DNA of 64,000 bases from contig JANCRA010000006.1 of assembly GCA_024362935.1 (NCBI GenBank), positions 37,069,924 to 37,133,923 on the forward strand, written 5' to 3'. This stretch comes from Setophaga petechia (lineage: Eukaryota > Chordata > Aves > Passeriformes > Parulidae). Shown here piece after piece: positions 60,705 through 64,000 of this stretch. Numbering within the stretch: the stretch's first letter is position 1; the number at the start of each line of letters is the position of its first letter. The notes under the pieces are model-generated. The model saw nothing but the letters and a program-made list of their open reading frames with translations, had not been told where the DNA came from and ran no database searches. The translations under genes and the position numbers were made by a program.

Positions 60705-63700
60705 GTGGGAAAGTACTGTTTTCTAGCACTTTGAGAGCTGCTAACACAATCCCAGAGCTGTGTACCAATTAACTTGTCACTGCACTGCAGTAAGGGTTTC
60801 TTGTCACCTATATCTAAGGAAATGCTTTTTCACTATGTCTCGCAAGGAGAAAACCTTCTTGCTCACTAAACATCTCCTATCGTGTTCTAGAAGTTGCACA
60901 GATGGCTGCAGTGTGTTTTGCAAAATGTAAAAGAAAGTTGTCTAAGACGCCTTCCTTTCAAGTATTAATGTGAAGGGAAAGGCAAGAGAGTGGGAAAGTA
61001 CTGTTTTCTAGCACTTTGAGAGCTGCTAACACAATCCCAGTGCTGTGTACCAATTAACTTGTCACTGCACTGCAGTAAGTGATTCTTGTCACCTACATCT
61101 GAGCAAATAGCTTTTTCACTTTGTCTCGCAAGGGGAAAACGTTGCTGCTCACTAAACAACTTCCATCGTGTTGTACAAGTTGCCCAGAGGGCTGCAGTGT
61201 GTTTTGCAAAATGTAAAAGAAAGTTGTCTAAGACGCCTTCCTTTCAAGTATTAATGTGAAGGGAAAGGCAAGAGAGTGGGAAAGTACTGTTTTCTAGCAC
61301 TTTGCAAGCTGCTAACACAATCCCAGTTCTGTGTAGCAATTAGCTGTTCAGTGCACTGCAGTAAGTGTTTCTTGTCACCTACATCTAAGCAAAAAGTATT
61401 TTCACTATGTCTCGCAAGGAGAAAACCTTCCTGCTCCCTAAACAACTTTCACCGTGTTGTAGATGTTGCAGAGAGGGCTGCAGAGCTTTTTGACACAAGA
61501 AAAAGAAAGTTGTCTAAGACGCCTTCCTTTCAAGTATTAATGTGAAGGGAAAGGCAAGAGAGTGGGAAAGTACTGTTTTCTAGCACTTTGGAGGTTGCTA
61601 ACACAATCGCAGTGCTGTGTAGCAATTAGCTGTTCAGTGCACTGCAGTAAGTGTTTCTTGTCACCTACATCTAAGCAAATAGCTTTTTCACTATGTCTCG
61701 CAAGGAGAAAACCTTCCTGCTCACTTAGCAACTTCCATCGTGTTGTAGATGTTGCAGAGAGGGCTGCAGAGTTTTTTGACACAAGAAAAAGAAAGTTGTC
61801 TAAGATGCCTTCCTTTCAAGTATTAATGTGAAGGGAAAGGCAAGAGAGTGGGAAAGTACTGTTTTCTAGCACTTTGAGAGCTGCTAACACAATCCCAGTG
61901 CTGTGTACCAATTAACTTGTCACTGCACTGCAGTAAGTGTTTCTTGTCACCTATATCTAAGCAAATGCTTTTTCACTATGTCTCGCAAGGAGAAAACCTT
62001 CTTGCTCACTAAACATCTCCTATCGTGTTCTAGAAGTCGCACAGATGGCTGCAGTGTGTTTTGCAAAATGTAAAAGAAAGTTGTCTAAGAAGCCTTCCTT
62101 TCAAGTATTAATGTGAAGGGAAAGGCAAGAGAGTGGGAAAGTACTGTTTTCTAGCACTTTGAGAGCTGCTAACACAATCCCAGTGCTGTGTACCAATTAA
62201 CTTGTCACTGCACTGCAGTAAGTGTTTCTTGTCACCTACATCTGAGCAAATAGCTTTTTCACTTTGTCTCGCAAGGGGAAAACGTTGCTGCTCACTAAAC
62301 AACTTCCATCGTGTTGTAGAAGTTGCACAGAGGGCTGCAGTGTGTTTTGCAAAATGTAAAAGAAAGTTGTCTAAGACGCCTTCCTTTCAAGTATTAATGT
62401 GAAGGGAAAGGCAAGAGAGTGGGAAAGTACTGTTTTCTAGCACTTTGCAAGCTGCTAACACAATCCCAGTTCTGTGTAGCAATTAGCTGTTCAGTGCACT
62501 GCAGTAAGTGTTTCTTGTCACCTACATCTAAGCAAAAAGTATTTTCACAATGTCTCGCAAGGAGAAAACCTTCCTGCTCACTAAACAACTTTCATCGTGT
62601 TGTAGATGTTGCAGAGAGGGCTGCAGAGTTTTTTGACACAAGAAAAAGAAAGTTGTCTAAGACGCCTTCCTTTCAAGTATTAATGTGAAGGGAAAGGCAA
62701 GAGAGTGGGAAAGTACTGTTTTCTAGCACTTTGCAGGCTGCTAACACAATCGCAGTGCTGTGTAGCAGTTAGATTTTCAGTGCACGGCAGTAAGTGTTTC
62801 TTGTCACCTACATCTAAGCAAATAGCTTTTTCACTATGTCTCGCAAGGAGAAAACCTTCCTGCTCACTTAGCAACTTCCATCGTGTTGTAGATGTTGCAG
62901 AGAGGGCTGCAGAGATTTTTGACACAAGAAAAAGAAAGTTGTCTAAGATGCCTTCCTTTCAAGTATTAATATGAAGGGAAAGGCAAGAGAGTGGGAAAGT
63001 ACTGTTTTCTAGCACTTTGAGAGCTGCTAACACAATCCCAGAGCTGTGTACCAATTAACTTGTCACTGCACTGCAGTAAGGGTTTCTTGTCACCTATATC
63101 TAAGCAAATGCTTTTTCACTATGTCTCGCAAGGAGAAAACCTTCTTGCTCACTAAACATTTCCTATCGTGTTCTACAAGTTGCACAGAGGGCTACAGTGT
63201 GTTTTGCAAAATGTAAAAGAAAGTTGTCTAAGACGCCTTCCTTTCAAGTATTAATGTGAAGGGAAAGGCAAGAGAGTGGGAAAGTACTGTTTTCTAGCAC
63301 TTTGCAGGCTGCTAACACAATCCCAGTGCTGTGTACCAATTAACTTGTCACTGCACTGCAGTAAGTGTTTCTTGTCACCTACATCTGAGCAAATAGCTTT
63401 TTCACTTTGTCTCGTAAGGGGAAAACGTTGCTGCTCACTAAACAACTTCCATCGTGTTGTCGAAGTTGCACAGAGGGCTGCAGTGTGTTTTGCAAAATGT
63501 AAAAGAAAGTTGTCTAAGACGCCTTCCTTTCAAGTATTAATGTGAAGGGAAAGGCAAGAGAGTGGGAAAGTACTGTTTTCTAGCAGTTTGCAGGCTGCTA
63601 ACACAATCGCAGTGCTGTGTAGCAGTTAGCTTTTCAGTGCACTGCAGTAAGTGTTTCTTGTCACCTACATCTAAGCAAATAGCTTTTTCACTATGTCTCC

Positions 63701-64000
63701 CAAGGAGAAAACCTTCCTGCTCACTAAACATCTCCTATCGTGTTCTAGAAGTTGCACAGAGGGCTGCAGTGTGTTCTGTAACAAGAAAAATAAAGTTGTC
63801 TAAGACGCCTTCCTTTCAAGTATTAATGTGTAGGGAAAGGCAAGAGAGTGGGAAAGTACTGTTTTCTAGCACTTTGCAAGCTGCTAACACAATCCCAGTG
63901 CTGTGTAGCAATTAGCTTGTCAGTGCACGGCAGTAAGAGTTTCTTGATACCTACATCTGAGCAAATAGCTTTTTCACAATGTCTCGCAAGGGGAAAATGT
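60705..64000. repeat. 13-monomer HOR, copy 2 (11 monomers plus a partial one)
   Basis: Monomers at 60705, 60990, 61276, 61562, 61848, 62133, 62419, 62705, 62991, 63276 and 63562 match copy 1 at 3715 bp, and the monomer at 63848 is cut after 153 bases. Differences by eye include CTAAGGAAATGC near 60817, CCTACATCT near 62808 where copy 1 has CCTATATCT near 59094, and TTCTGTAAC near 63774 where copy 1 has TTCAGTAAC near 60059. The array continues to the right. Confidence 0.92.

Larger units (their letters stand above)
1..64000. repeat. Satellite array, 286-bp tandem monomer, hierarchical HOR structure
   Basis: The motif GTGGGAAAGTACTG (or a one-base variant) recurs every 286 bp, or 285 bp in a subset, from 118 to 63848, giving 223 complete monomers. 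Every monomer is in the same direction, and no unrelated sequence interrupts the array. Neighbouring monomers differ at many positions, whereas monomers thousands of bases apart are almost identical, which defines higher-order repeats of 13 to 36 monomers. GC is about 42% in the monomer I counted (118-403). Such arrays are typical of centromeric or other heterochromatin in eukaryotes; that location is inference. I do not recognise the family: the length excludes 171-bp alpha satellite and 68-bp beta satellite. Strand is arbitrary. Confidence 0.98.

Noticed and set aside
1..64000. CRISPR array
   Set aside because: Repeats are contiguous 286-bp units. There are no short repeats separated by unique spacers and no cas-like genes.
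1..64000. Known primate satellites (alpha, beta, gamma)
   Set aside because: Unit length (286 bp) and sequence do not fit the 171-, 68- or 220-bp families as I know them. A library search would be needed to name the family.

Overview
The whole 64 kb window is one uninterrupted satellite DNA array. It holds 223 complete head-to-tail monomers plus a partial monomer at each end (1-117 and 63848-64000). All monomers lie in the same orientation. They are 286 bp long, or 285 bp in a marked subset. I phase each monomer at the GTGGGAAAGTACTG motif (118, 404, 690, 975 and so on). I see no unique DNA, transposon, RNA gene, CRISPR array or credible protein-coding gene. The open frames of 64-124 codons seen on both strands of nearly every monomer are a by-product of the repeat.

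The organism is a eukaryote that I cannot name. A pericentromeric, centromeric or heterochromatic location is the best inference, from the long, pure, hierarchically organised array. GC is about 42% and CpG is depleted (monomer 118-403: 5 CpG against about 12 expected by hand count). Several variant sites are CpG/TpG or CpG/CpA pairs, which suggests a CpG-methylating genome such as a vertebrate. I do not recognise the family.

The array is a series of higher-order repeat (HOR) domains. I sorted monomers into variant classes (a, b, c ... z, aa) and read off their order: (1) 1-9549, a 17-monomer HOR of 4859 bp, about two copies; (2) 9550-13836, the same HOR shortened to 15 monomers (offset 4287 bp) through a chimeric monomer at 9550; (3) 13837-24410, a 19-monomer HOR of 5430 bp, whose second copy carries an extra two-monomer (571 bp) duplication; (4) 24411-25267, three monomers of the first HOR; (5) 25268-34983, a different 17-monomer HOR of 4858 bp, two full copies; (6) 34984-54417, a 36-monomer unit of 10288 bp, one full copy and a second of 32 monomers; (7) 54418-56989, a junction zone rich in chimeric monomers; (8) 56990-64000, a 13-monomer HOR of 3715 bp, one full and one partial copy. 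The array runs off both ends of the window.

Two further layers lie under the HORs. A subfamily of 285-bp monomers sharing a 1-bp deletion recurs most often at 4-monomer (1143 bp) spacing, suggesting an ancestral tetramer. Within each monomer, about 85 bp is almost invariant while the remaining 200 bp carries most of the class differences. The invariant block contains an imperfect inverted repeat (12-bp stem, 10-nt loop). It is the best candidate for a functional element here.
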